Assembly: GCA_900313155.1 (NCBI GenBank)
Contig: OMQE01000014.1
Span: 1-7,522, forward strand
DNA length: 7,522 nt
Direction: 5' to 3'
Origin: an uncultured Rhodospirillaceae bacterium
GTDB taxonomy: Bacteria; Pseudomonadota; Alphaproteobacteria; RF32; CAG-239
Of this stretch, positions 1 through 5,825 are shown piece by piece (position 1 is the stretch's first letter; each line of letters starts with the position of its first letter). The notes under the pieces were generated by a model. That model had not been told where the DNA came from and did no database searches. It saw nothing but the letters and a program-made list of their open reading frames with translations. Position numbers and translations under genes: made by a program.

Positions 1-445
1 AAATTTCAGCCAAATTGGCGCGCGCCGTGATGTCGGCGGCATCAATTTTCAGTGCTTGTTCATATTCTGCCTTGGCGCTGTCTAAATCGCCTTTTTGCCA
101 ATATATATTGCCAAGACCGATATGCGCTTCCTTAATTTGCGGGTTGAGCGCCAACACCTTATAATATGCTTTGCATGCTTCGGCAAATTTGCCAAGTGCA
201 CCAAACGAAATTGCCATATTGAAATAGAGCGGAAAATGTTGAGGCGCGCCTTTCAGCGCCTGTTCAAAACATTCAATTGCCTGTTCGTGCAAACCTTTTG
301 CTTGTGCAACCAGCCCCAACATATTCCACGCATTAACGTTTTCCGGTGCCGCCTCCAAAATTTGCCGATACAATTTTTCAGCCTCGCTAAAAGCGCCGAC
401 TTGTTGCAATTCTACAGCTTTTTGAAACATCAGTTCATACGACAT
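1..445 (-). CDS. TPR-repeat protein, 5' part only (cut by window start)
   Basis: The reverse strand reads from ATG at 445-443 through 148 sense codons to the window edge without a stop. The product begins MSYELMFQKAVELQQ and shows tandem 34-residue tetratricopeptide repeats. Units start near residues 4, 38, 72 and 106, with a fifth beginning near 140. Each has the usual pattern of small and aromatic positions (for example AWNMLGL, AIECFEQAL, AHIGLGNIYWQKGDL, AKAEYEQALKI) and ends with Pro or Asp-Ala-Ala at the turn. GAGGG lies 4 bases before the ATG and acts as the ribosome binding site. TPR arrays are protein-protein interaction scaffolds. Nothing visible reveals the partner, and any C-terminal catalytic domain (TPR arrays are often fused to sulfotransferase or glycosyltransferase domains) would lie outside the window. 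No signal peptide is seen, so a cytoplasmic location is likely. The gene is divergent from rpsD. A TATACT (476-471, minus strand) could be its -10, but no good -35 accompanies it. Confidence 0.9.
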   Translation of the reverse strand, partial: MSYELMFQKAVELQQVGAFSEAEKLYRQILEAAPENVNAWNMLGLVAQAKGLHEQAIECFEQALKGAPQHFPLYFNMAISFGALGKFAEACKAYYKVLALNPQIKEAHIGLGNIYWQKGDLDSAKAEYEQALKIDAADITARANLAEI

Positions 446-504
446 TTTTCCCTCGTTACTCTTATTTATAAGTATATTTTTGCGAAAATCCATATATTTT
501 TTGC

Positions 505-533
505 TTGAATTTCAAAAAAAAATACTGTATGTT
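505..533 (+). promoter_or_regulatory. Probable sigma-70-type promoter of rpsD
   Basis: TTGAAT (505-510), preceded by C, and TATGTT (528-533) are separated by 17 bases. The -35 has the CTTG core also seen at two other promoters in this window. An overlapping alternative is TTGCTT (501-506) with TACTGT (523-528) at 16-base spacing. This would start transcription about 5 bases earlier and include all of the 5' arm of the leader helix. TTGAATTTCAA at 505-515 is a short palindrome over the -35. Either pair predicts a start near 535-540 and a leader of about 115-120 bases. Confidence 0.5.
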
Positions 534-535
534 GA

Positions 536-618
536 CCCCACTTCCGAGGATGCAGATTGTCGCGAAGCATTTGTTGCGATGGTCTCGTTTTTGGGGATAT
601 GCCAAAAACTATCGGGAC
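536..618 (+). promoter_or_regulatory. Structured rpsD leader with two competing folds (candidate S4 autoregulatory leader)
   Basis: A local hairpin, TCGCGA (560-565) with TTGCGA (574-579), is common to both folds. In fold A it is enclosed by CGAG (545-548) with CTCG (584-587) and by CCCCA (536-540) with TGGGG (592-596). In fold B the 3' arms of fold A are used differently: GTCTCG (582-587) pairs with CGGGAC (613-618), continued by TTTTTGG (588-594) with CCAAAAA (602-608), leaving a 7-base loop and a 4-base bulge. The two folds are mutually exclusive. The ribosome binding site at 641-645 lies 22 bases further down. S4 is a known repressor of its own synthesis in several bacteria through leader RNA. 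That this leader does the same is inference from position and pairing only. Confidence 0.35.
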
Positions 619-654
619 AATAATGTTAATAAAATAAAAAAAGGATATAAAAAT

Positions 655-1269
655 ATGAAAAGTATTGTTGCTGCTAAAAAGAAAAACAGCCGCCGCTATG
701 GCGAAAATTTGTGGGGTGATGCAAACAGCCCGTTCAATAAAAGATCTTACCGTCCTGGACAACACGGACAAAGAAAAGCAAAAGTTACCGACTATGGTCA
801 ACAATTGATTGCTAAACAAAAGCTCAAGGCTTATTACGGCAATATTTCGGAAAAGCAATTCCATAAATATTATGCCGAAGCTATTCGCCGTTCGGGTGAT
901 AACGTAGAAAACCTGATTGGTTTGTTGGAATCTCGTTTGGATAATTTGGTTTATAAATCAAAATTTGCGTCTTCGGTTTTTGCCGCTCGCCAATTTGTGA
1001 ACCATGGTCACGTGACCGTTAACGGCAAAAAAGTTAATATTCCGTCATACATGGTTAAAGTGGGTGATGTGATTGAAGTTCGCGAAAAATCTAAAAAGTT
1101 AGCTTGCGTTTTGGCAGCAGTTGAATCGCAAACTCGTGATTGGCCGGAATATTTGGAAGTAGATAGCAAAAAATTGACGGCAAAATATACATTTATGCCG
1201 AAGTTTGAAGATGTTCCTTATGCTGCAATGATGGAACCGAACTTGGTTATCGAATTCTACTCAAGATAG
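655..1269 (+). CDS. rpsD: 30S ribosomal protein S4
   Basis: The 204-residue product binds 16S rRNA early in small-subunit assembly, at the five-way junction of the 5' domain, and contributes to decoding accuracy at the mRNA entry channel. The N-terminal part (about 1-92) carries the characteristic stretches RRYGENLWG, RPGQHGQR, KQKLKAYYGNISEKQF and ENLIGLLESRLD. The S4 RNA-binding domain (about 93-150) contains ARQFVNHGHVTVNG and PSYMVKVGDVIEVREKSK. The end, EPNLVIEFYSR, is typical. The zinc-binding cysteine cluster of some S4 proteins is absent (the single Cys is at 151), as in alphaproteobacteria. The frame is open for 50 codons upstream, but ATG 655 matches the family N-terminus and has AAGGA at 641-645, 9 bases away. 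The gene stands alone with its own promoter and terminator, not in an alpha operon as in E. coli. The stop codon is TAG. Confidence 0.98.
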   Translation: MKSIVAAKKKNSRRYGENLWGDANSPFNKRSYRPGQHGQRKAKVTDYGQQLIAKQKLKAYYGNISEKQFHKYYAEAIRRSGDNVENLIGLLESRLDNLVYKSKFASSVFAARQFVNHGHVTVNGKKVNIPSYMVKVGDVIEVREKSKKLACVLAAVESQTRDWPEYLEVDSKKLTAKYTFMPKFEDVPYAAMMEPNLVIEFYSR

Positions 1270-1294
1270 TCCCTTATTTTTCGGACATTTTGTT

Positions 1295-1332
1295 ACAAAA
1301 CTCCTTTTGCTCTCGGGCAAGAGGAGTTTTGT
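1295..1332 (+). terminator. Strong hairpin terminator of rpsD
   Basis: ACAAAACTCCTTTTGC (1295-1310) pairs with GCAAGAGGAGTTTTGT (1317-1332) over 16 base pairs with a single G-U pair, leaving the loop TCTCGG. The 3' arm itself contains the TTTTGT run that follows the GGAG core, so the U-tract is part of an extended stem with a matching A-run on the 5' side. It begins 26 bases after the rpsD stop. Confidence 0.85.
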
Positions 1333-1538
1333 CATCTTGGATGGTCGAGAGGTATTATTTTTCCTTATTCAATATATATATTTTTTTAGTCATAACGAAA
1401 AACAAAAAATCTAATTTGGCAATTTTTCTTGCGTTTGTCTAATAGGAAAAATCGTCGTCAAAACACTGATAGAATCGCAAAAAAATTTCCATTATTAAAA
1501 AAAAGTAAAAAAAAATTACATTTTTTCGACAAAAGTGC
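1333..1538. other. AT-rich intergenic stretch with A-tracts, no convincing gene
   Basis: Between the rpsD terminator and the next promoter the sequence is very AT-rich. Runs of A lie at 1479-1485, 1497-1504 and 1507-1515 and a T-run at 1521-1526. Centres are 10-18 bases apart, so this could bend DNA or act as an upstream promoter element. Positions 1421-1433 and 1476-1488 are imperfectly inverted (11 of 13), which is weak in such biased sequence. A 33-codon ATG frame at 1341-1442 has no ribosome binding site and follows a terminator, so it is not called. Confidence 0.5.
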
Positions 1539-1567
1539 TTGCAATTCATTTTAAAATAATGTATATT
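1539..1567 (+). promoter_or_regulatory. Promoter of the large orphan gene
   Basis: TTGCAA (1539-1544) and TATATT (1562-1567) are spaced by exactly 17 bases, with A- and T-runs just upstream that could serve as an UP-like element. The predicted start near 1574 gives a leader of about 31 bases. CATTCAGAATG (1569-1579), a short palindrome with a central A, lies across the predicted start and could be an operator, though it is short enough to arise by chance. Confidence 0.7.
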
Positions 1568-1604
1568 CCATTCAGAATGATTGAATGATAGGAGTTTTTT
1601 GAAA

Positions 1605-4600
1605 ATGACTTATGCAAAAATTACAGAAATTAAAAGTGCCGATGATGCAAATGAAATCATCTACAACGGCTTTGCTTATACGCGCGGAGAGGTTAATACC
1701 GCGTTGCAGTATTTGAGCGACCATAATATTGCTTGGCCGTCAATTGTGGAAGCTGACCCAGACGGCTATGCCGATACGGACGGTGCACGTCGCAAGGCCG
1801 CAGCAATGTATGAGACGACACAGGCTTCGTTAGGTAAGCCGGTTGATGCAGAAATGGCACAACGAGCAGTACAATTTATCCGTGACTTTGACGCTCATGA
1901 AGAAAGTGTTGTCAATAGTTTTGAAGAAGAAAACGTGGTTGATGGCGACCCGATTAGCGCTTATGACAGCTATAATGAATTGTTGGCACGGTTAGACGGG
2001 TATGAAGATGAGCATAACCCTAACGGCACATGGAGACAAATTGTTGCCGATATTGATGAAAGCATTATCTTTGGCAGTGAAAAAGAACCGAATTTAGTTC
2101 TTCAAGATACATTGTGGAAAACAGTTAAGACCAACATTTTGCGCAATCGTACTTTGAATAAAGATTGGCAAGATGCAATGCGCAATGGCACGGCTCATGA
2201 GTTCTTGAAAGAAGAAATTTATTCGGCATATATGGCTGAAGCTGAAATTCAAGCCAAGGCTTTGGAAGTGAAAGAACCGGAAGGCTTGGAAAAAGAAATC
2301 GGTTCGCAAGAGCACGCCAACTATTTAGCTGGTATTTATCAAAAAGCCAGAGAAATTTTTGCAGACTTAGGCAAAAAAGGTAAAAAATTAAAAATCACTG
2401 AAAACAGCGCAGTTGTCGGTGCATCTGTAGCTTATGCGAAGTTCAATGAATTTGCCGAATACTTAAGAGTTAAACGCGACACACTGGGTAAGAGAATTTA
2501 TGGTTCCAAGATTGTTCAAGCAGCAACAGCTTATGCCGACAGATTAGATAAAAATATGGAACAAAAACACCCGAAGTTGTGGGGCAAGTTTAAGAACTTT
2601 GCTTTAGGTGTTCGTGCCAGCAAGTATCAAATTCGCGACTACGCTATTGGTGGTGCTATTGTTGGTGCTGCGGGTTTGGTTGGCGCCGGTGCCGGTACGG
2701 TAGCTTTAGGCTTGTTCAGTGCATATACGGCAGTTGGTGCTTGGGTGTATCCGATTGTTCAACGCAAACAGATGGAATTGATTAAGGCACGTGCCGCCGG
2801 TGATAAAAATATGCGCCAATGGGAAGGTTGGCAAGGTTTCAAAAAAGCCTTTAACACGACTCTGTTTAAAGAAGGCGAAACTGATGAAGAAGGTTATGCA
2901 AAAATCAATTGGCGAGATCTCGGTGGTTATCTTGTAAAGGGTGTTATCGGCTCGGCAGCATCACTTGCTGTGATGGATATGGCGACAAACTGGCTGGGTA
3001 ATGGTAAAGCATTATCTGATGCTGTGACCAACAGCAGTATCGGTCATTGGTTGCAAGGGATGATTAAAACACCTGAAGCCGTCAGAACACAGGCTTTAGC
3101 TACCTTCAATCGCTCAATTGTCCGCACGGTTGGCGCCATTGTTCCTTCTGTTGCCACGGTTGCCGGAGATACAACAACTTTGGCCGCCAATATTGTAACT
3201 TGGAATAAAGAAGGCATCAAGCGCTCTTGGCAAAATTTACAAGGTAGCTTGACAGGTCTTGCTTTGGTTGGTGCTATTTCCGGTGTTTCTTTGGAAGCGC
3301 AAGCAGCGTTTATGAATCACCAATATGCAAATCCTGATGTTCCGGCAGATGCGGCACAAACTCAAGAATCGAACGTTTTATATCAAGATGACAAAGGTTT
3401 TTCTATGGTTGAAGACGGCGATAAGGTTGTGGTGAAGAACGGTGACGAAGTTTTATCGTCTTACAACAAAGAAGATATTAAGGGTTGGGACGGTGCAACT
3501 GATGAGCAAAAAGCTGCCTTTGCCCAACAAGAAGTTCAAAAGGCTGAAGCCAGAGTTGCTGAAATGCAAGCTCAAGAATCTGCTGAAGCAGCTGCCGCTC
3601 AAGCCGCCGCTAAGGAACAAGCTTTGTTAAATGAGTTTAAGGACTTCTTGCCGGTTAATGAGGATGGTAACGCTTATATTCCGACCACCGCGACAGAAGC
3701 TAATATGACCGACCATGAGTGGGAGGTATTTAACCGCCGCTTGTCCGGTATTATCGGGACTGAGGAAGGGGCTGCGCACATTGGTGTGGCTCAAGTGGAC
3801 CCTGATGCCGTGCGTGAAGAAGCATTGATGAACTTGATGAAGTATATGAGCGAAAATCCGGATGCTTTTCCGGCAGGTTCAAACCCGCTGAAAGTTTTGA
3901 ATGATGGCTTAGAAGCTCACTATTACTCTGTTACCCACGGCTATTTTGACGGTGACGGGCACTGGATTGCCGAAAAATATAAGTGGATTGAAATGGACGG
4001 CAAAGAAGTTGAAGTTATGGGACGTTTTGCCAAAGTGGGCGACGGTGATACTTATGGCCGTGTAACGGGTGACTATTTACGCCTGAATGGTCAGAAGTTG
4101 AAAATTGAAGACGGATTCGTAACTATTAAGGGCGAAAAAGTTGCTGTTGAAACCGGATATGCCAAAGTTGGTGATGAGATAGTTCAATTTAATCCGGCAA
4201 CTGATGCAAAAATCACTGTTGATGGAACGGAGTATAATGTTGGTAGCAAGTGGTTGTATGGTGACTCAAGTAACGAAAAGAACCTGAATGCCTTTATGGA
4301 TATCATTTGTAACGGTAACACCGGTAGCGAAGACTTGTCTATGGAAAATAGTATTCAGACATTGAACGCGGCGGCCGATCATTCATGGAAAACCGGCGAA
4401 GGTAATCGTGCCGTAGGTATTGGCCGTAACTGTGATGAGGTGACAGTATTTAAGTTTGCAAAGAAACACATACCTGTTCATCACAATACACCGGCGCCGG
4501 CTCCAGAGCCTGAAACGCGGACTATTGTTACAGATACCGCTGTTGCCAAAGAGGTAGAAACCAGAACTGTTGTAACTGATACCGCTGTTGAAAAAACGGC

Positions 4601-4739
4601 GCCGGAGCCAAAAGAAACAAAGACTTATATTGTCTTTAACAGAGAAGCTGTTAATCCGAAGAGTTTAGACCAGTATGAGGCGCCAGGTCACCAAAAACTC
4701 AATGGTGCAACAGTTATCAGAGTAAACACAAGAGAATAA
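1605..4739 (+). CDS. Large orphan protein with central hydrophobic region and repeat-rich C-terminal half; function unknown
   Basis: I do not recognise this 1044-residue protein. ATG 1605 is chosen over upstream TTG codons because AGGAG (1590-1594) sits 10 bases before it. Residues 1-340 are hydrophilic, acidic and mostly helical in character, with no signal peptide. A long Gly/Ala-rich hydrophobic stretch (346-384, with glycines at 349, 350, 354, 357, 360, 362, 364 and 369, like a glycine zipper) is followed by weaker hydrophobic segments near 439-463, 505-533 and 547-571. An Ala/Gln/Glu-rich helix, perhaps a coiled coil, lies at 632-676. Residues 598-613 and 797-887 contain short Gly-turn beta-type repeats. 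The only two cysteines are C902 and C943. A PAPAPEPE linker (963-970) leads to two 15-residue repeats (970-999) and a short basic tail. The gene has its own promoter and terminator and no functional partner nearby. Codon use resembles its neighbours, so there is no sign of recent transfer. A membrane-anchored or surface-associated structural role is a guess. A pore-forming or phage-type protein is possible but unsupported. Confidence 0.9.
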   Translation: MTYAKITEIKSADDANEIIYNGFAYTRGEVNTALQYLSDHNIAWPSIVEADPDGYADTDGARRKAAAMYETTQASLGKPVDAEMAQRAVQFIRDFDAHEESVVNSFEEENVVDGDPISAYDSYNELLARLDGYEDEHNPNGTWRQIVADIDESIIFGSEKEPNLVLQDTLWKTVKTNILRNRTLNKDWQDAMRNGTAHEFLKEEIYSAYMAEAEIQAKALEVKEPEGLEKEIGSQEHANYLAGIYQKAREIFADLGKKGKKLKITENSAVVGASVAYAKFNEFAEYLRVKRDTLGKRIYGSKIVQAATAYADRLDKNMEQKHPKLWGKFKNFALGVRASKYQIRDYAIGGAIVGAAGLVGAGAGTVALGLFSAYTAVGAWVYPIVQRKQMELIKARAAGDKNMRQWEGWQGFKKAFNTTLFKEGETDEEGYAKINWRDLGGYLVKGVIGSAASLAVMDMATNWLGNGKALSDAVTNSSIGHWLQGMIKTPEAVRTQALATFNRSIVRTVGAIVPSVATVAGDTTTLAANIVTWNKEGIKRSWQNLQGSLTGLALVGAISGVSLEAQAAFMNHQYANPDVPADAAQTQESNVLYQDDKGFSMVEDGDKVVVKNGDEVLSSYNKEDIKGWDGATDEQKAAFAQQEVQKAEARVAEMQAQESAEAAAAQAAAKEQALLNEFKDFLPVNEDGNAYIPTTATEANMTDHEWEVFNRRLSGIIGTEEGAAHIGVAQVDPDAVREEALMNLMKYMSENPDAFPAGSNPLKVLNDGLEAHYYSVTHGYFDGDGHWIAEKYKWIEMDGKEVEVMGRFAKVGDGDTYGRVTGDYLRLNGQKLKIEDGFVTIKGEKVAVETGYAKVGDEIVQFNPATDAKITVDGTEYNVGSKWLYGDSSNEKNLNAFMDIICNGNTGSEDLSMENSIQTLNAAADHSWKTGEGNRAVGIGRNCDEVTVFKFAKKHIPVHHNTPAPAPEPETRTIVTDTAVAKEVETRTVVTDTAVEKTAPEPKETKTYIVFNREAVNPKSLDQYEAPGHQKLNGATVIRVNTRE
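3396..4265 (+). repeat. Degenerate Gly-turn beta-type repeats within the orphan protein
   Basis: At protein level, related units of about 16-17 residues occur at 598-613 (GFSMVEDGDKVVVKNG), 797-813 (MDGKEVEVMGRFAKVGD), 827-843 (LNGQKLKIEDGFVTIKG), 841-857 (IKGEKVAVETGYAKVGD) and 872-887 (VDGTEYNVGSKWLYGD). The shared pattern is a turn Gly preceded by Asp, Asn or Lys, then alternating hydrophobic and charged residues, then an aromatic followed by a short strand. This suggests tandem beta-hairpins. The repeats have diverged and are not evident in the DNA itself. Confidence 0.6.
4512..4601 (+). repeat. Two 45-base tandem coding repeats near the 3' end of the orphan gene
   Basis: The units 4512-4556 and 4557-4601 encode ETRTIVTDTAVAKEV and ETRTVVTDTAVEKTA, identical at 11 of 15 residues. 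They follow a Pro/Glu-rich linker. Many third positions differ between the copies, so the duplication is not very recent and the protein sequence appears to have been maintained. Confidence 0.85.
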
Positions 4740-4765
4740 CAAAAACTCTTTATCATTCAATATTC

Positions 4766-4798
4766 GGCTCCGTGGCTTTGGTTGCGGAGCCCTTTTTT
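4766..4798 (+). terminator. Rho-independent terminator of the orphan gene
   Basis: GGCTCCG (4766-4772) pairs perfectly with CGGAGCC (4785-4791). The stem can be extended inward by TGGC with GTTG, and it is followed by C and six T (4793-4798). It lies 26 bases after the TAA stop and separates the orphan gene from the rpmH operon. Confidence 0.93.
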
Positions 4799-4881
4799 GT
4801 GAATTAATGAATTAATATGTCTAGCAACAAAATGGCAAAAAAAGAAGTTCGGTAATTATTTGCCCAATATCCATTTTTTTG

Positions 4882-4910
4882 TTGACTTCCGATTTTTATA
4901 CCGTTATAAA
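4882..4910 (+). promoter_or_regulatory. Promoter of the rpmH-rnpA-yidD-yidC operon
   Basis: TTGACT (4882-4887) and TATAAA (4905-4910) have a 17-base spacer, the best match to the sigma-70 consensus in the window. Transcription would start near 4917 and give a leader of about 65 bases before rpmH. Confidence 0.8.
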
Positions 4911-4928
4911 AACAGAGAAAATTTACCG

Positions 4929-4951
4929 AGAGTTCGCATGGGGCGAGCTTT
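4929..4951 (+). promoter_or_regulatory. Hairpin in the rpmH leader
   Basis: AGAGTTCGC (4929-4937) pairs with GCGAGCTTT (4943-4951) over 9 base pairs including two G-U pairs, with the loop ATGGG. It lies just after the predicted transcription start and 19 bases before the GGAG ribosome binding site. There is no proper U-tract, so it is more likely a 5' stability or regulatory hairpin than a terminator. Confidence 0.4.
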
Positions 4952-4982
4952 AAATAACTAATAACAAACCGGAGATTATAAA

Positions 4983-5117
4983 ATGAAAAGAACATAGCAA
5001 CCAAGCAAATTGGTTCGCACACGCCGCCACGGCTTCAGAACACGTATGGCTACCGTTAGCGGTCGCAAAATTTTGTCGGCACGCAGAGCTAAAGGACGTA
5101 AAAGAATTTCTGCTTAA
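4983..5117 (+). CDS. rpmH: 50S ribosomal protein L34, with in-frame TAG at codon 5
   Basis: The frame from ATG 4983 to TAA 5115-5117 has 44 codons, the usual length of L34, a small basic protein buried in 23S rRNA of the large subunit. It reads MKRT-stop-QPSKLVRTRRHGFRTRMA and continues TVSGRKILSARRAKGRKRISA, matching the family along its whole length. The exception is codon 5 (4995-4997), which is TAG where the family has an aromatic residue, usually Tyr or Phe. TAT or TAC to TAG is a single-base change. GGAG (4971-4974) is 8 bases before the ATG, and no other start with a binding site exists before the conserved part; TTG at codon 10 would lose the KRTYQPS motif. No other residue is degraded, so this is not an old pseudogene. 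The gene is first in the operon, 8 bases ahead of rnpA, whose translation is probably coupled to it. Identity is certain; whether it yields protein as written is not. Confidence 0.93.
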
Positions 5118-5125
5118 TTGGAACA

Positions 5126-5536
5126 ATGAGCAAATTTCTGATTATCAAAAAAAGAAAAGATTTTTTAAGAGCCGCTAAAGATATCACAATGATGTCGCGT
5201 CACGTGATGTTGCAAGCGGCTCGTCCGTTGTTAGGCGAAGAAGAACGTCCGGCGCGAATTGGTTTTACGGCAACTAAAAGGCTGGGTAAAGCTAATTATC
5301 GCAACCGCACTAAACGTCGCTTGCGAGCGGTGGTGCGCGAAGTTTATGACAAATTAGCACTTAACAATGTGGATTACGTTTTAGTCGGACGGTTTGATAC
5401 GGCAACTTGCCCGTTTACCGAACTGTATCGAGATGTGGTTTATACATTTAAGAAGGCTAATAAAGAAATTTTGCAACCGAACAATTTGGCAAAAGAAGTT
5501 ACAGATGTTCAAAAAAATTCTGATATTGCCGATTAA
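5126..5536 (+). CDS. rnpA: Ribonuclease P protein component
   Basis: The 136-residue basic protein assists the RNase P RNA in removing 5' leaders from pre-tRNAs. The N-terminal IIKKRKDFLRAA, the central ARIGFTATKRLGKA and the signature RNR segment YRNRTKRRLRAVVRE (about 57-71) are diagnostic. The C-terminal part DYVLVGRFDTATCPFTEL with VVYTFKKAN matches the last strand and helix of the fold. The final 25 or so residues are an unconserved extension. ATG 5126 follows the rpmH stop by 8 bases. Only a weak GGAA (5120-5123) precedes it at short spacing, so translation probably depends on ribosomes finishing rpmH. The 3' end overlaps yidD by 32 bases. Stop TAA. Confidence 0.96.
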   Translation: MSKFLIIKKRKDFLRAAKDITMMSRHVMLQAARPLLGEEERPARIGFTATKRLGKANYRNRTKRRLRAVVREVYDKLALNNVDYVLVGRFDTATCPFTELYRDVVYTFKKANKEILQPNNLAKEVTDVQKNSDIAD

Positions 5537-5756
5537 GTTTTATCAATATTTTATATCGCCGTTGTCGCCGGGGGTGTGCCGTTTTCGTCCGACTTGCTCG
5601 CAATATATGATTGAAGCAATTGAAACACATGGTATCATCAAAGGGCTGTATTTGGGTGTGCGGCGCATTTTGCGATGCCATCCGTGGGGTGGTTCGGGGT
5701 ATGATCCGGTGCCGCCGAAAAAAATGCCGCGGCAAAATAAGCATAAGTCGGTATAA
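5505..5756 (+). CDS. yidD: Membrane protein insertion efficiency factor YidD
   Basis: This 83-residue protein belongs to the YidD family, inner-membrane-associated proteins that help YidC-dependent insertion. The diagnostic core is complete: FYQYFISPL (12-20), CRFRPTCSQYMIEAI with C25 and C31, HGIIKGLYLG (42-51), and RRILRCHPWGGSGYDPVP (53-70) with C58. The basic N-terminal amphipathic stretch MFKKILILPIKF is the presumed membrane contact. The frame is open further upstream inside rnpA, but ATG 5505 gives the family N-terminus and has AAGAAG about 6 bases before it. It overlaps the last 32 bases of rnpA in another frame, which is common for this pair. Confidence 0.95.
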   Translation: MFKKILILPIKFYQYFISPLSPGVCRFRPTCSQYMIEAIETHGIIKGLYLGVRRILRCHPWGGSGYDPVPPKKMPRQNKHKSV

Positions 5757-5760
5757 ATGC

Positions 5761-5789
5761 TTGCATTAAGGCGTAAAATATTTTAGAAA
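5761..5789 (+). promoter_or_regulatory. Possible internal promoter ahead of yidC
   Basis: TTGCAT (5761-5766) and TAGAAA (5784-5789) are 17 bases apart in the 69-base gap before yidC, the only sizeable gap in the cluster. The -35 lies in TGCTTGCA, the same octamer as at the orphan gene promoter. The -10 is poor, so it would be weak. Confidence 0.35.
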
Positions 5790-5825
5790 AATGATATTTG
5801 TATATCTTTGAGGAGCACTTTATTT

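Noticed and set aside
95..508. Plus-strand open frame opposite the TPR gene
   Set aside because: It is antisense to a clear TPR coding frame. Its translation is Cys/Phe-rich with no family resemblance and no binding site.
1341..1442. A 33-codon ATG frame encoding a hydrophobic peptide
   Set aside because: No ribosome binding site, no promoter between it and the rpsD terminator, and composition explained by AT-rich DNA.
4801..4816. GAATTAAT present twice in tandem
   Set aside because: Two 8-base AT-rich copies in an intergenic spacer are expected by chance. No attachment-site or insertion-sequence context was seen.
4801..4982. Replication origin near rpmH
   Set aside because: In some bacteria rpmH lies next to dnaA and oriC, but there is no dnaA gene and no recognisable cluster of DnaA boxes here.
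4983..5117. Genome-wide reassignment of TAG to an amino acid as the explanation for rpmH
   Set aside because: rpsD and yidC end in TAG exactly at their family C-termini, and the frame after the yidC TAG gives way directly to a new ATG with its own ribosome binding site. TAG therefore acts as a stop in this genome.
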